DNA of 64,000 bases, taken from NCBI GenBank assembly GCA_020002185.1, contig CM034541.1:34409852-34473851 (forward strand), read 5' to 3'. Both the position numbers and the translations under genes were made by a program. Shown piece by piece: positions 10,988 through 21,029 of this stretch. The notes under the pieces are model-generated. The model did not search any database. It saw only the letters and a program-made list of their open reading frames with translations, and was not told the DNA's origin. The DNA comes from Paraescarpia echinospica (taxonomy: Eukaryota; Annelida; Polychaeta; Sabellida; Siboglinidae). Numbering within the stretch: the stretch's first letter is position 1; each line of letters starts with the position of its first letter.

Positions 10988-12890
10988 CTGTCTGTACCAG
11001 GCTCCTCGATCAATGGGCGGCCCAACCATCGCATACACGTCGACTCTGGGTTCTCCAGGGATACCGACAGGCGGTCGTGTTACCTCCTTTACTTACAGGG
11101 AAGGTAGGAGCTCGACTATCCCTGTTCTGCGATGCCTGGAGACGAAAGAGGTGCAATGTTTTGGAGGTCGGTTTCTGTCTCCGTTTCCGAGAATGTCCTC
11201 CCATGACATGTACCCCTTCACCATTTCTAGACAAGGGCCCCCTCGTGAAGCGGAAAGCACTCCAGACAATGATCCAGACAATGCGGCAAAACAAAGTAAT
11301 CGAGATGGTCCACGACACTGCTTCTCCCGGGTTTTACAGCCATCTTTTCCTTGTTCCAAAGAAGTCAGGAGGATGGAGGCCTGTTATCGACCTTCTCAAC
11401 ACTTTCTTAGAAATTCCCCACTTCACGATGGAGACTGCAGAAAGCATTCGGCGATCTCTACCTCGGGACGCCTGGGTAACATCCATCGATCTTGTGGACG
11501 CCTATTTCCACATTCCCATCCACCGGGGTTACCGAAAGTTCCTTCGGTTTCAGACTCGGGACGCCATATACCAATTCAGAGCTCTGCCGTTTGGCCTCTC
11601 TCCAGCACCCTGGGTGTTCACCAAAATTATGGTGGAGATCAAAGTGCTGGTGCACGTGATGGGCATCAATCTCTGTCAGTACCTGGACGACTGGCTGATA
11701 TTCTCGACATCTCGCGATCAGTGCCTCCGAGACACTGTACAAGTGCTCGGTCTCTGCCACACGATGGGCCTCCTGATTCACGAGAAGAAGTCGGACTTGA
11801 TTCCCACACAGAAGTTAATTTTTCTGGGATATCAGTTCGATCTGATTTCCTTCCAGGTGACTCCAACAACAGAACGATTTCACAAACTCAAGGAGCTGAT
11901 TCGCTTATTTCTTCTCCGTCGGGGAGGATGTGCTCGTACATGGCAGATCCTACTAGGTCTGTTTGCCGCAACAGAAAAATTAGTTCCTCTGGGACGTCTA
12001 CACACCCACGAAACCCAACATTGCATTTCACAACATGGGATTTCAATGCATCAACCAGCAACCTGTGGATACCTCTTTCCCCTACTGCGAAGGAGGATCT
12101 CCAATGGTGGATGTCGGGACACAATGTTCTGAGGGGATCTCCAGTTACCCCGAAGGACCCAGACACACAGTTATTCACAGATGCGTCAAACATCGTCTGG
12201 GGTGCACACTGGAACTCACTGACGGTCTCCGGTGTATAGACAACAACCGAGAAAACATTTCACATCAATGTGCTCGAGTTGGAAGCTATACACAAAGCCG
12301 TGCTCCACTGGCTGAGGAAGCTTACAGGCCTCACAGTCCTTGTAGCGTCAGACAACTCCACTGTAGTGTCCTACATCAACAAGCAGGGCGGAACACAGTC
12401 AATATCGCTGTGCAGACGGACCAAGAGGCTGCTCCTAATGTGTCAGACCAGCCGGATAGTGCTACGGGCACGCCACATTCCCGGGAGATTGAATGTTCTT
12501 GCAGACGTCCTGTCGCGCCCAGCCCAGATGTCGGGTACAGAGTGGTCTCTACACCCCTCTGTCTTCCGGGCGCTCACACTGGAATGGGGAATTCCCTTGT
12601 TGGATCTATTTGCAACGAGGTGGAACCACAAGCTCCCCCTGTTTGTGTCCCCCGTTCCAGTAGACGCACTATCAATGAACTGGAAGGCACTGTGGGCGTA
12701 CGCTTACCCACCACCAGCTCTGTTGCCCCTCGCTGGCCACAAGCGATCTGGTTTCCACTCCTCTTAGGGATGTTGGTGGAATCTCCTCTACAGATACCCA
12801 ACATCGCTCAGTTGCTGTCACAACCACGAGGACTAATCCATCGCGATCCCTCCAATCTCCAGCTACACGCGTGGAGAGTATCCGGGATGC
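10984..12890 (+). pseudogene. DIRS pol: reverse transcriptase, RNase H and methyltransferase-like domains, frame-shifted
   Basis: The RT frame 10984-12132 is open and keeps the core motifs: FLVPKKSGGWRPVIDL, SIDLVDAYFHIPI (catalytic Asp), ALPFGLSPAPWVFT and the YLDD box in CQYLDDWLIF. Around 12010-12040 sense moves to the next frame, which carries RNase H (QLFTDASNIVWGAHW) up to a TAG at 12237-12239. After the stop the same frame continues with ELEAIHKAVLHWL, VASDNSTVVSYINKQGG and HIPGRLNVLADVLSR. A DLFATRWNHKLPLFVSP...AYPP segment follows and resembles the Dam-type N6-methyltransferase domain of DIRS elements. The C-terminal WPQAIWFPLLLGML...LHAWRVSG end is in a third frame near 12735-12890. 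Pol therefore needs at least two frame changes and a stop bypass; I read this as decay. Confidence 0.85.
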
Positions 12891-14031
12891 CCTCTGCAGC
12901 AGAGGCTTTTCGGTTGACGTTGCCTCCCGTGCCTTCAGACCTCAACGAGAGTCTACTCTGGCAATCTACGAGTCCAAGTGGAGGATCTTCTCTACTTGGT
13001 GCAGCACACAACAGATTAATCCACTCTCGGCTACTGAGAGTGTAGTCTCCGATTTTTTCCTCTACCTTCACATGGAGAAACACTTGGCAATTTCGACCAT
13101 TGAAGGCTATCAAATGGCAATTGCCAGCACTCTTCGTGCCACTTCCGATGTTGAGGTAGGACGGAATCCATCGTTAAAGTCCCTTCTTCGGAATATCGAG
13201 TTAGAACAGGGACGTAGTAAGCGCCCTTTCCCAGAGTGGAATCTTGCCTTAGTTCTATCAGCCCTAACCAAACCCCCTTTTGAACCCTTACACAATGCCC
13301 CTGATAAACTGTTAACATGGAAAACAGTTTTTCTCATCGCGCTTGCGTCAGGCAAACGGAGAAGCGAGATCCATGCCTTTGAACACGCCCGTTTACAACG
13401 GACTGCGGGGTGGACAGAGGTTACACTACGAGTGGGACTGTCTTTTCTGTCGAAAACTCAAGTGTTGGGCAAAGGTCCCAAATGTGTGCTCTCTTGCACG
13501 ATCCCAGCACTGGACAATCATTTAAGCGATGGGATGGCCAAAGACAGACTGTTGTGCCCTGTCCGAGCATTGCGATTCTACCTGGAAAGGTCGATGCTAT
13601 GGAGGAAGAACAAACGTCTCCTCTTTGTTTCTTTCAAACCAGGACATAAATCAGATATTGTTCCATCCACAATCTCTGGTTGGATTCGCAAAACCATTAT
13701 GGAGTGTTATGCACAATCCCCTACTACTCTCCTTGAGTACCATCGGGTTAAGGCGCACCAGGTACGATCTATGGCTGTGTCCCTTGCATTCCATAGACAG
13801 GCCTCCATGGAGCAGATCCTACGAGCTGGTACCTGGCGCTGTCATAACACTTTCACATATTTTTATCTGAAGGACCTATCCCTCTACTCCTCTGATCTCA
13901 TTCAGCTAGGCCCAATAGTGGCTGCAGAGTCTATTCTGCACCAACAGGAGATCATTAGAGGTAGCTTCGTCTATATCCCACCATCCATTCATCTATATTC
14001 TGCACCTTGTGAAGCGACGGAGCCAGGCTAA
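12871..14031 (+). CDS. DIRS tyrosine recombinase (YR), open frame
   Basis: A 386-codon open frame. The N-terminal SAM-like DNA-binding region (STLAIYESKWRIFSTWC, TIEGYQMAIAS) precedes a catalytic domain with the family R-HxxR-W-Y pattern: Arg in ASGKRRSEIHAF, HQVRS in EYHRVKAHQVRSMAVSLAF, Trp in AGTWRCHNTF and the Tyr nucleophile in TYFYLKD. It would integrate the circular cDNA without target duplication. No ATG heads the frame (it begins GTG GAG AGT), so expression probably relies on overlap with pol or an internal ATG. The 3' end of the frame runs into the internal complementary region at 14001, as in other DIRS elements. Unlike gag and pol it shows no stop or shift. Confidence 0.9.
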   Translation: MESIRDALCSRGFSVDVASRAFRPQRESTLAIYESKWRIFSTWCSTQQINPLSATESVVSDFFLYLHMEKHLAISTIEGYQMAIASTLRATSDVEVGRNPSLKSLLRNIELEQGRSKRPFPEWNLALVLSALTKPPFEPLHNAPDKLLTWKTVFLIALASGKRRSEIHAFEHARLQRTAGWTEVTLRVGLSFLSKTQVLGKGPKCVLSCTIPALDNHLSDGMAKDRLLCPVRALRFYLERSMLWRKNKRLLFVSFKPGHKSDIVPSTISGWIRKTIMECYAQSPTTLLEYHRVKAHQVRSMAVSLAFHRQASMEQILRAGTWRCHNTFTYFYLKDLSLYSSDLIQLGPIVAAESILHQQEIIRGSFVYIPPSIHLYSAPCEATEPG

Positions 14032-14116
14032 GTCTGTGTTAGGCAGTAAATTCTATATTTTTAGAATTAAAATATGTATTTACAAGTAACATACTTACAT
14101 GGCTCCGTCGCTTCAC
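14001..14116 (+). repeat. DIRS internal complementary region (ICR)
   Basis: 14001-14050 is an exact reverse complement of 8411-8460, and 14052-14116 is the reverse complement of 14306-14370 with one mismatch at 14099. Both element ends therefore appear joined head-to-tail in inverse orientation around 14051. In the accepted DIRS model this segment templates completion of the ends and forms the circle junction during replication. Confidence 0.95.
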
Positions 14117-14177
14117 CATATTACCCTCCCTCCTTCCCCGCTATTGGGAGATAACCTATCACTGTACAATCATGTTA

Positions 14178-14370
14178 GCCAAGTGGGAAGAGGGGGTGAC
14201 TCACTGATGGGTGAGGGTGGTGGGAGCTGCAGGGATGGGTCATATTTAATTTTGATTATTATTTTTGGCGAGCAACTTGGGGCGCAGCCAAGTGTATTGC
14301 ACCTTGTGAAGCGACGGAGCCAGGTAAGTATGTTACTTGTAAATACATATTTTAATTCTAAAAATATAGA
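14178..14370 (+). repeat. DIRS right terminus with inverted terminal repeat
   Basis: 14178-14324 pairs with the left ITR 8434-8580. 14325-14370 is a 46-base right-end extension, found again in inverse orientation in the ICR (14052-14098). The RTE-type LINE resumes directly after 14370. Confidence 0.95.
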
Positions 14371-14515
14371 TTTCTGCGGAGGTATTCTGCGATGAATCAA
14401 GAAAGTCACCGGGAGAGAACTTCGGGAGGAACAAACAGGCTTCAGAAGTGAAAGATCTTTATGATTCAGACCATAGTTCAGGAGTCACTGGAGTGTAACT
14501 CTGGTGTTTTGTGTA
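14371..14515 (+). mobile_element. RTE-type LINE, continuation after DIRS insertion
   Basis: After a frame slip the reading is KKVTGRELREEQTGFRSE, matching the ...D..LR.EQ.GFR..RS motif of RTE reverse transcriptases that directly follows the sequence lost at 8410. The homology fades after QESLECNSG near 14505, so the polymerase core is missing. The end is a 3' truncation, unusual for a LINE, and suggests a later deletion. Confidence 0.75.
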
Positions 14516-15416
14516 TTATGAGTTGTACGTGTACCTTTTAGTCTACCAGTGATTTACGAATCAACACAGATATATGCGACGAGTTAAATATTGATGTGTC
14601 CATTATTGATACGGGGATCTTTCTCAAAACGGAAGTACTTTTAGGGGGTCTACAGACCAGCGTTTTGAAACGTTACAATGTGGTGGGATCTCAAAAAAGT
14701 CCGTACTAAGCATGACGTACTGTACGGATGACCCATTAGTTATATTGTAGTCCACCGTAGAATATATGTCCCTTCCGTAGGATGTGTATAAGATGTATGA
14801 TTTTGACTACAGGCTCATATGGTCGCTGTGGCACAGGTGTCTTACACGAAACTGGTGTGTATGGTCAGCATAAGTGAACATCTTAATTTGTACACATATT
14901 GAATTGTTCTTATGCCCATATCAACGTGACTTACAACATATACTTGCGTTTCTTTTTTAATTACACATCTCAGCCGGAGTTTCAGCCTCTGACGGACATA
15001 ACTTCGCAAGACGGGGAGAGTCGGAGATTTTCGCTGTGCCGTTCTGCATTTTGACCGCAGTTTCAATTCATTTTTACGACACGATTTTAAATCACGCGGA
15101 ACTATTGCATCAAGCGGAATTCTTAAATCAAAGAGGGAGGGTGCGTTGTCACCCATATCGCATCCCACTCTCAGCCTACGGGATTGTATGGTAGTGTTTA
15201 GTTTGTTAGTCATTGGCTCACAGTCCACCACTTTCACAGAGAACAGTGCATGGTGCACAATCCATTACGTACACAGCCAGTATAGTGCACTATGTATGGT
15301 CAATGTGCTCATATGCTACGTTTGGTCCCATGGCTGATGCATTTTGGTGCATTGCTGTGCATCAGAAATAACATTTCATTCCAAATGCTCTGTGTGCGCG
15401 CGCATGTGTGTAACAC

Positions 15417-15417
<1 letters not shown>
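14516..15417. other. Unannotated stretch
   Basis: A minus-strand open frame of 138 codons (14842-15258) is the longest feature. It has basic composition and no recognisable domain, and I do not call it a gene. No repeat or RNA was recognised. Confidence 0.4.
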
Positions 15418-15476
<59 letters not shown>

Positions 15477-15490
15477 CGTGTGCGTGTGTG
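15418..15490. repeat. (TG)n microsatellite
   Basis: About 25 uninterrupted TG dinucleotides followed by a CG/TG-rich tail. The tail reads directly into the LINE endonuclease (VYRSPNM), so the array appears to be an expansion at the 5' break of the adjacent LINE. Confidence 0.95.
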
Positions 15491-17880
15491 TTTATCGTAG
15501 CCCTAACATGAGACAAGAGGATGATGTAAAACTGCAAATATAAAGGAGATAAATAAAGGGGAATGTGTTATAATGGGTGATTTTAATCATGGACATATTC
15601 AGTGGAAACCACTAGAGATTGCAGTTTCTACTTCTTATACAGGACTGTTTCCTTACCCAACATGTTTTTGAACCAACCGGAGGTGGGAATGTGTTGGATT
15701 TAGTGTTCTCTTCTCAAAACGAATTAGTTGATGATATTAAAATACAGGAACCTTTGGGATCCAGTGATCATAACCATATCCATTTTAGTATAAAAAGTAC
15801 AATCAGGGAATAATGGTAAAACGCAATGGAGGAGAAAGTGTAACGAAGGCAAATATAAACATATGAGAAAATATTTAGCACACATAGTTTGGACTAACTT
15901 AATGAAGGACAAGACAGCAACAGCATGTTGTTGTTTTTTAAAGATGAGATTGAGGGCGTTATTGAAATATTTGTTCCCCAAAAAGCAAGGGAAACGATCT
16001 AAGAAGAAACACCAAAAGAAGCTATACGAAATGTTGCTTACAAAATAAATTATGCGGAGAGTTTACAGAAACACTGGAATTATAGACTATGACAACTACA
16101 AAGAGGCCCTTAACATAGCTACAACAGAAATTCGAAAACCCAAGCGAACTTTTGAGCACAAATTGGCAAATGACATAAAAATTATAGCAAGATTTTCTAC
16201 GCTTATGTAAGGAGTAAACAGAAGGTTCGTGATAAGGTGGGACCACTAGAAAACAGTGCAGGAAACGTAATATCTGATGGGTTTCAAATGGCAGAGGCCC
16301 TGAACGAGTATTTCAGCTCAGCGTTTACCACAGAAGATATAAGTTCACTGCCATTACCAGTTACTAAATTTGAGGGGGTGAATCAAATCAATTAGGGCAG
16401 TTGTTTGTTACTCCTGAAATTATATCAAAGAATATTAAGATGATGAAAGAAAACAAATCACCTGGAGTTGAAGGGATACCACCAAAACTGCTTAAGGAAA
16501 TTGTAGACCAAATCAGTATACCACTTGCTATATACTCTTTAACTTGTCACGTAAAGAGGGAATCGTTCCACTAGAATGGAGAGAAGCAAACATTAATTAC
16601 ACCATTATTTAAAAAGGGATCGAGGAACAAGGCAGAGAATTACAGACCAGTGAGCTTAACATCAGTTTTATGCAAATAATTAGAAACGCTTATTGGAGAC
16701 CACATGGTGGAATTCCTTGTAAAACACAAATTAATAAATTAATCTCAACACGGGTTCCTAAAAGCTAGGTCTTGTCTAACCAATCTCTTATGGTTTTTTT
16801 TAGAATAAATTACCAAGTGGGCAGATGATGGGTCAACAGTGGATGTCGTCTACTTATATTTTCAGAAAGCATTTGATAAAGTGTCACATCAAAGATTGTT
16901 ACTTAAACTAAAATCCTATGGTATAGGGGATGGTGTGGTCAGTTGGGTACAAACATGGCTGACAGACAGAAGACAGAGAGTAATAGTAGACGGGGAGATT
17001 TCAAACTAGAAACCAGTTTTGAGTGGAGTGCCACAGGGGTCGATGTTGGGACCTACATTATTATTGATATATATAAATGATTCGGATGATGATATAGCAA
17101 GCAAAATACTGAAATTTGCAGCCGATACAAAAGTGTTCAGAACAGTTAAAACAGATGCAAATAAACGCACTTTACAGGATGATCTAGCCAAATTGGTCAA
17201 ATGGTCTAAAAAATGGCAAATATTATTCAATTTTGGGAAGTGTAAATGCATCCACATAGGACATGAAAATGTGAACAAAGAATACACAATGAGTGATACT
17301 ATATTAGGTAAAACTGTAAAAGAAAAGGAGTAACAGTTAGTGCTGGCATGAAAGCTTCGGAGCAATGTGGAATTGCTGCTTCAAAGGGTAACCAAATATT
17401 AGGGCTAATTTGGAGAAATATCACACATAAGAAGAAACAGCTAACTGTACCACTGTACAAAGCAATAGTTAGGCCACATTTGGAATATTGTATACAAGCA
17501 TGGAGGCCTTATCGTACGAAGGACATAGATAAGCTAGAAAGAGTGCAACGAAGAGCAACTAAGCTGATTCCTGAACTGAAAGATCTTGGTTGGAAGACGA
17601 CTATTAGAATGTGGGTTGACAACACTAGAGACTAGGAGACTAAGAGGAGACCAAATAGAAGTTTTTAAGATATTAAATGGTTATGAGGATATTGATAGAA
17701 ATATTTTCTTCAAACTGAAAGAAGGCAATATAACCAGAGGGCACAATGCAGCATTAGTCAAGGAACAGTGTAGGTTGGATATGAGAGGACAATAAATGAC
17801 TGGAACAAATTATATTATGATTGTGTTAATGTTCAAAAATAAAATTGACAGCTATCTGGCGAGAGCGGGTTATACGTAGG
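15490..17880 (+). mobile_element. Decayed LINE (Jockey/CR1-like), endonuclease C-terminus to 3' end
   Basis: The endonuclease motifs YRSPNM, VIMGDFNH and LGSSDHNHIHF come first. RT motifs follow: ENKSPGVEGIPPKLLKE, PLFKKGSRNKAENYRPVSL, DVVYLYFQKAFDKVSHQRLL, GVPQGSMLGPTLLLIYIND and ILKFAADTKVF. The last shows a catalytic F-A-D-D box mutated to FAAD. The C-terminal region (IVRPHLEYCIQAWRPY, LERVQRRATKLIPEL, CGLTTLETRRLRGDQ) is well preserved across frames. Many stops and frameshifts make it non-coding. The 5' end is missing: it starts mid-endonuclease at a TG microsatellite. This family layout is common in invertebrate genomes; the exact clade needs alignment. Confidence 0.9.
17019..17795 (+). 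pseudogene. LINE reverse transcriptase, palm to C-terminal domain remnant
   Basis: Three overlapping frames (17019-17333, 17348-17635, 17586-17795) give a nearly continuous RT C-terminal half. They include GVPQGSMLGP, FAADTKVF, LVKWSKKWQILFNFGKCKCI and the ECGLTTLETRRLRGDQIEVF tail. The first aspartate of the FADD box is replaced by Ala, and two frame changes plus a TAA separate the pieces. It is an inactive remnant. Confidence 0.85.
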
Positions 17881-17963
17881 TGGAACATTGTTGGACTCTC
17901 GATAAGCCAAAGGCTTCCTTGTCCGCATGCCATCTGGAGCTTATAGCTCTGGACAACAATATG

Positions 17964-18036
<73 letters not shown>
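17964..18036. repeat. (TG)n microsatellite
   Basis: About 35 TG units after TTTTG, 80-100 bp past the LINE end. An imperfect GC/GT-rich alternating purine-pyrimidine tract follows to about 18125. Confidence 0.95.
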
Positions 18037-18037
<1 letters not shown>

Positions 18038-18125
18038 GCATATGCGTGCGTGATTGCGCATGCGTGTGTGCGTTACACGCGTGTGTGCGTGTGCGTGTGC
18101 GTGTGTGTGTGTGTGCGCGCACACA

Positions 18126-19022
18126 CGACTAATAAACCAATCGTGCATGACACGAATTCGCCGCCATTGGCGGTTATGTTGCCGCGTCAACAGAGCAATA
18201 TCCGGGAGCCACTCCCCTCACCTATTCAACCAACCTATAAAAGGCATTTAAATTCAATCAAAAGGCAGACGAAAAACGTATCCGCAATACAGCCAACTCT
18301 GGTAAGTGCTCTAAAATATTTCTTTAACGATTCTACGAATTCACGTTGTGCTTTGAGACGCCAGACACCGACTTTGTGTGTACTAAATGCACAAATCCCC
18401 ACCAAACAGATTACTTACTGCATGGCCAGCGGCGAACTAACTGGCAAACAAGTCAATTTAAATGTTAATGAATGTCTGCAAGTCAGCTAAGTGTGATATA
18501 GCGATAATACAAAATGAAATATGCTACTAAACGCTTATCTAGTAACATCAACCAGTATGACAAGTGGCCAGATTAAGTGAAATGAATTTGTCAATTTCAT
18601 TGAAACTCCGTATACGTAAACGTAATGCTCTTGTGCAGTAATCTGCGAGATATGAAGTCTGTTGGCTGCAAACTCACGTCACTAAGCCCGCTGAAACTTG
18701 ATAATTTGCGTGTCATACATAAAACGACCAACATGTCAGATGTTGGTAACGGCACCGAAGGAAGGACCGATGAGCGCTCGTAGGCCTTTAGCGTTGTGCG
18801 CGGCGATGTTTTAGGCTGTATCTGAAATTGCAATTGCTGAATTTTTTATTTTTATGTCACCGTAAAAATAACATTGTCTACAAATATATCGCTGGGTGTT
18901 CACAGGATTTGTTTAGTTGTTGCCGGTTGAACATCGCGAATGCTTATAATCCTGCAATACATATGCGGCTGTTCAATTGCATACACACACAACACATACG
19001 CACGCGTGGGTGCACACACACA

Positions 19023-19023
<1 letters not shown>
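18126..19023. other. Unannotated stretch
   Basis: It contains CTATAAAAGG near 18235 and CTCTGGTAAGTG near 18298, which could be a TATA box and a splice donor. No coding exon or downstream partner supports a promoter. Nothing else was recognised. Confidence 0.35.

Positions 19024-19117
<94 letters not shown>
19024..19117. repeat. (CT)n microsatellite
   Basis: About 46 CT dinucleotides without interruption, flanked on both sides by CA-rich sequence. Open frames across it on both strands are artefacts. Confidence 0.97.
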
Positions 19118-19119
<2 letters not shown>

Positions 19120-20295
19120 ACACACACACGCACGCACATGCACTCACGCACACAAATCAAAAAGTATAGGACACGTTAATTACTATGGTAGAGACACAAC
19201 CACTGGCTGAAGCCATATGTGTCGGATGACGGCACTGAAACAACTGAAATCTTTGTTTTTAGTTTATTTCCGTGATCACCCAAGGGCCTGTTAGCATCAT
19301 TAGAACACGCGGGGGCAGGTGATATCAGCATCATCTTTGAAACGTCCAGAAGACTAAAATATCACGGCAAGACACTTACAGCCTATATACTAAGAACCAT
19401 CATATATATCTGATCGTTTATAATTACTGATCAAACAGAAATTCTTATGTATTTTTCATGATTTATGGTCCTTGTCAAAATCAAAATGCCGTGCAGTAAG
19501 AAAATATGCCTCAAACCGATTATTAATCTACTACAAGTCAAGTCTGCACAACATGGTGTGGCCTAACTATAGCATCTACATTGAGTTACGTTTGGAACAC
19601 GCTTATCTCTGCTATATCTGTGGGTGGGGCGATGTGCGTCACACTCGACTGAGGTTAGTTACTTGGTAATGTGACGTACACGGCCGACTGGTCCAGTCGC
19701 AACAGGTGCGCGACCTCGCAGACATGCAAGCCGTAAACAAGGATGTATTTTCCCGGAAAGATCCGGTTGGCTGTGTTGTGTGCGGGCTTGAGTGAGAATG
19801 TTGTGTGTTTACATATTGTAAACTGACTGTTAACCATGATTCAGCTTTGGGAAGGGTCACACCACGATCTGATAAGGATCCCGCCTACGTATACGCTCTC
19901 CGTTTTGCGCCATTACCTTTTTTCACTTAATTTCTCCGTAATGACACCCAACCCTACCCATTTCAAGATATATATACTACAGGTACTTTAAAGCGGTGGT
20001 TGGAGACAATATACCTTTATTTGAAGTCTATTTTGTATATGTTTGACACGATATTTCACGGAAATATGTTTTACGAATTCCTGTTAATCTAAGGTTTCTA
20101 TGCAGGTACTCGAAGCGTAGCATGCCTCCGCAACTTTTGGGTTCTTGCATTGTTTCCAACATGATTTCAATGTACGTAGGGTATACTCAAACAAATACTG
20201 CGCATCCAATTTTACGAATGATGGTATTCAGTGTCTTAAATACATGATCAAGCATTCCATTTTAGTTCAAAGTTCAGAGAGTTGAGCTGTCGAAT
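19118..20295. other. Unannotated stretch
   Basis: Unique sequence with no supported gene, RNA or transposon end. Confidence 0.4.
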
Positions 20296-20297
20296 AT

Positions 20298-20363
<66 letters not shown>

Positions 20364-20392
20364 ATGCGTGCGTGTGGTGTGTGTGTGTGTGT
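20296..20392. repeat. (TG)n microsatellite
   Basis: About 33 TG units, then TGCATGCGTGCGTG and a second short TG run. It lies directly upstream of the Gypsy 5' LTR insertion site. Confidence 0.95.
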
Positions 20393-20407
20393 TCTGCCGT
20401 AGGTGAT

Positions 20408-20547
20408 TGTAATGTAGCCGTTTACTACGCGCAGATTTGTATTTTACTTTGAATACATTGGGAACTTCCGCTTCTATCCCTTTCACACACGGCGTGTTCT
20501 GTGGTTATCAAACTCACTCAAAACAACCCAAATACAACAACATTACA
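20408..20547 (+). repeat. Gypsy 5' LTR
   Basis: 140 bp, beginning TGTAATGTAG and ending AACATTACA. Identical to the 3' LTR except C instead of A in GTGTTCTGTGG. The near identity implies a recent insertion or gene conversion. Confidence 0.97.
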
Positions 20548-20582
20548 TTGGCGACGAGCATGAGTAAGTGGGTTAAGATATC

Positions 20583-21029
20583 ATGGCTTCAAACGGTTTG
20601 CCGCATTTCGCCGAATTTGACGTGTATACGGACAGTGCCAATACGGACGTCCGATGGAAGAAGTGGTTGTCTCGTTTCACAAACATGATGGTGGCGACGG
20701 ACGTTAGTAGTCGCGCACGTCAGAGAGGACTGCTGCTACATTATGCTGGCGAGCAGGTGTACGAAATATTTGAAACGTTGCCAGATACAGGCGCGTCTGA
20801 CGATTTTGACAAAGCTTGTGAAAAGCTCACTGCATATTTCTCGCCAAAGAAGAACATTGAGTATGAAGTGTACCAATTCGGAAAAGAAAAACAAGAAATC
20901 GGTGAATCACTCGACACGTACCATACGCGTTTAAGACGTCTTGCTGCAACCTGCGAATTCACTGACACTGATCGTGAAATTAAGACACAGATTGCACAGT
21001 GCAAATTGAAGGAAATCCTATCAAAATGA
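20583..21029 (+). pseudogene. Gypsy gag, N-terminal half, truncated by internal deletion
   Basis: 148 codons starting at ATG 20583. The capsid-like motifs RWKKWLSRFTNMM, RGLLLHYAGEQVYEIF, KLTAYFSPKKN and YHTRLRRLAATCEF match the gag of Mag/K02A2.6-like Gypsy elements. After ...CKLKEILSK a TGA is followed in the same frame directly by the protease motif LDSGAS. The rest of capsid, the nucleocapsid zinc knuckles and the protease N-terminus are therefore missing, presumably deleted. Confidence 0.85.

Larger units (their letters stand above)
8411..14370 (+). mobile_element. DIRS-like tyrosine-recombinase retrotransposon, nearly complete
   Basis: A 5.96-kb element with the DIRS order: gag-like ORF, reverse transcriptase, RNase H, methyltransferase-like region, then tyrosine recombinase. 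It has inverted (not direct) terminal repeats at 8434-8580 and 14178-14324 (147 bp, 5 mismatches by eye). It also has an internal complementary region at 14001-14116 whose two halves are reverse complements of the extreme left and right ends. There is no long target duplication, as expected for recombinase-mediated insertion; only a TTT is shared at the two junctions. The element splits an RTE-type LINE. Gag and pol carry a stop and frame changes, while the RT core and recombinase frames are open. Confidence 0.95.

Noticed and set aside
14842..15258. 138-codon minus-strand open frame
   Set aside because: No recognisable domain, no splice context, located between LINE remnants. Length is possible by chance in sequence of this composition.
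18230..18310. Promoter with TATA box followed by a splice donor
   Set aside because: CTATAAAAGG and GGTAAGTG are present, but no coding exon, transcript evidence or downstream partner supports a gene.
19024..19179. Long Leu-Ser or Arg-Glu repeat open frames
   Set aside because: Translations of the (CT)n microsatellite in different frames and strands.
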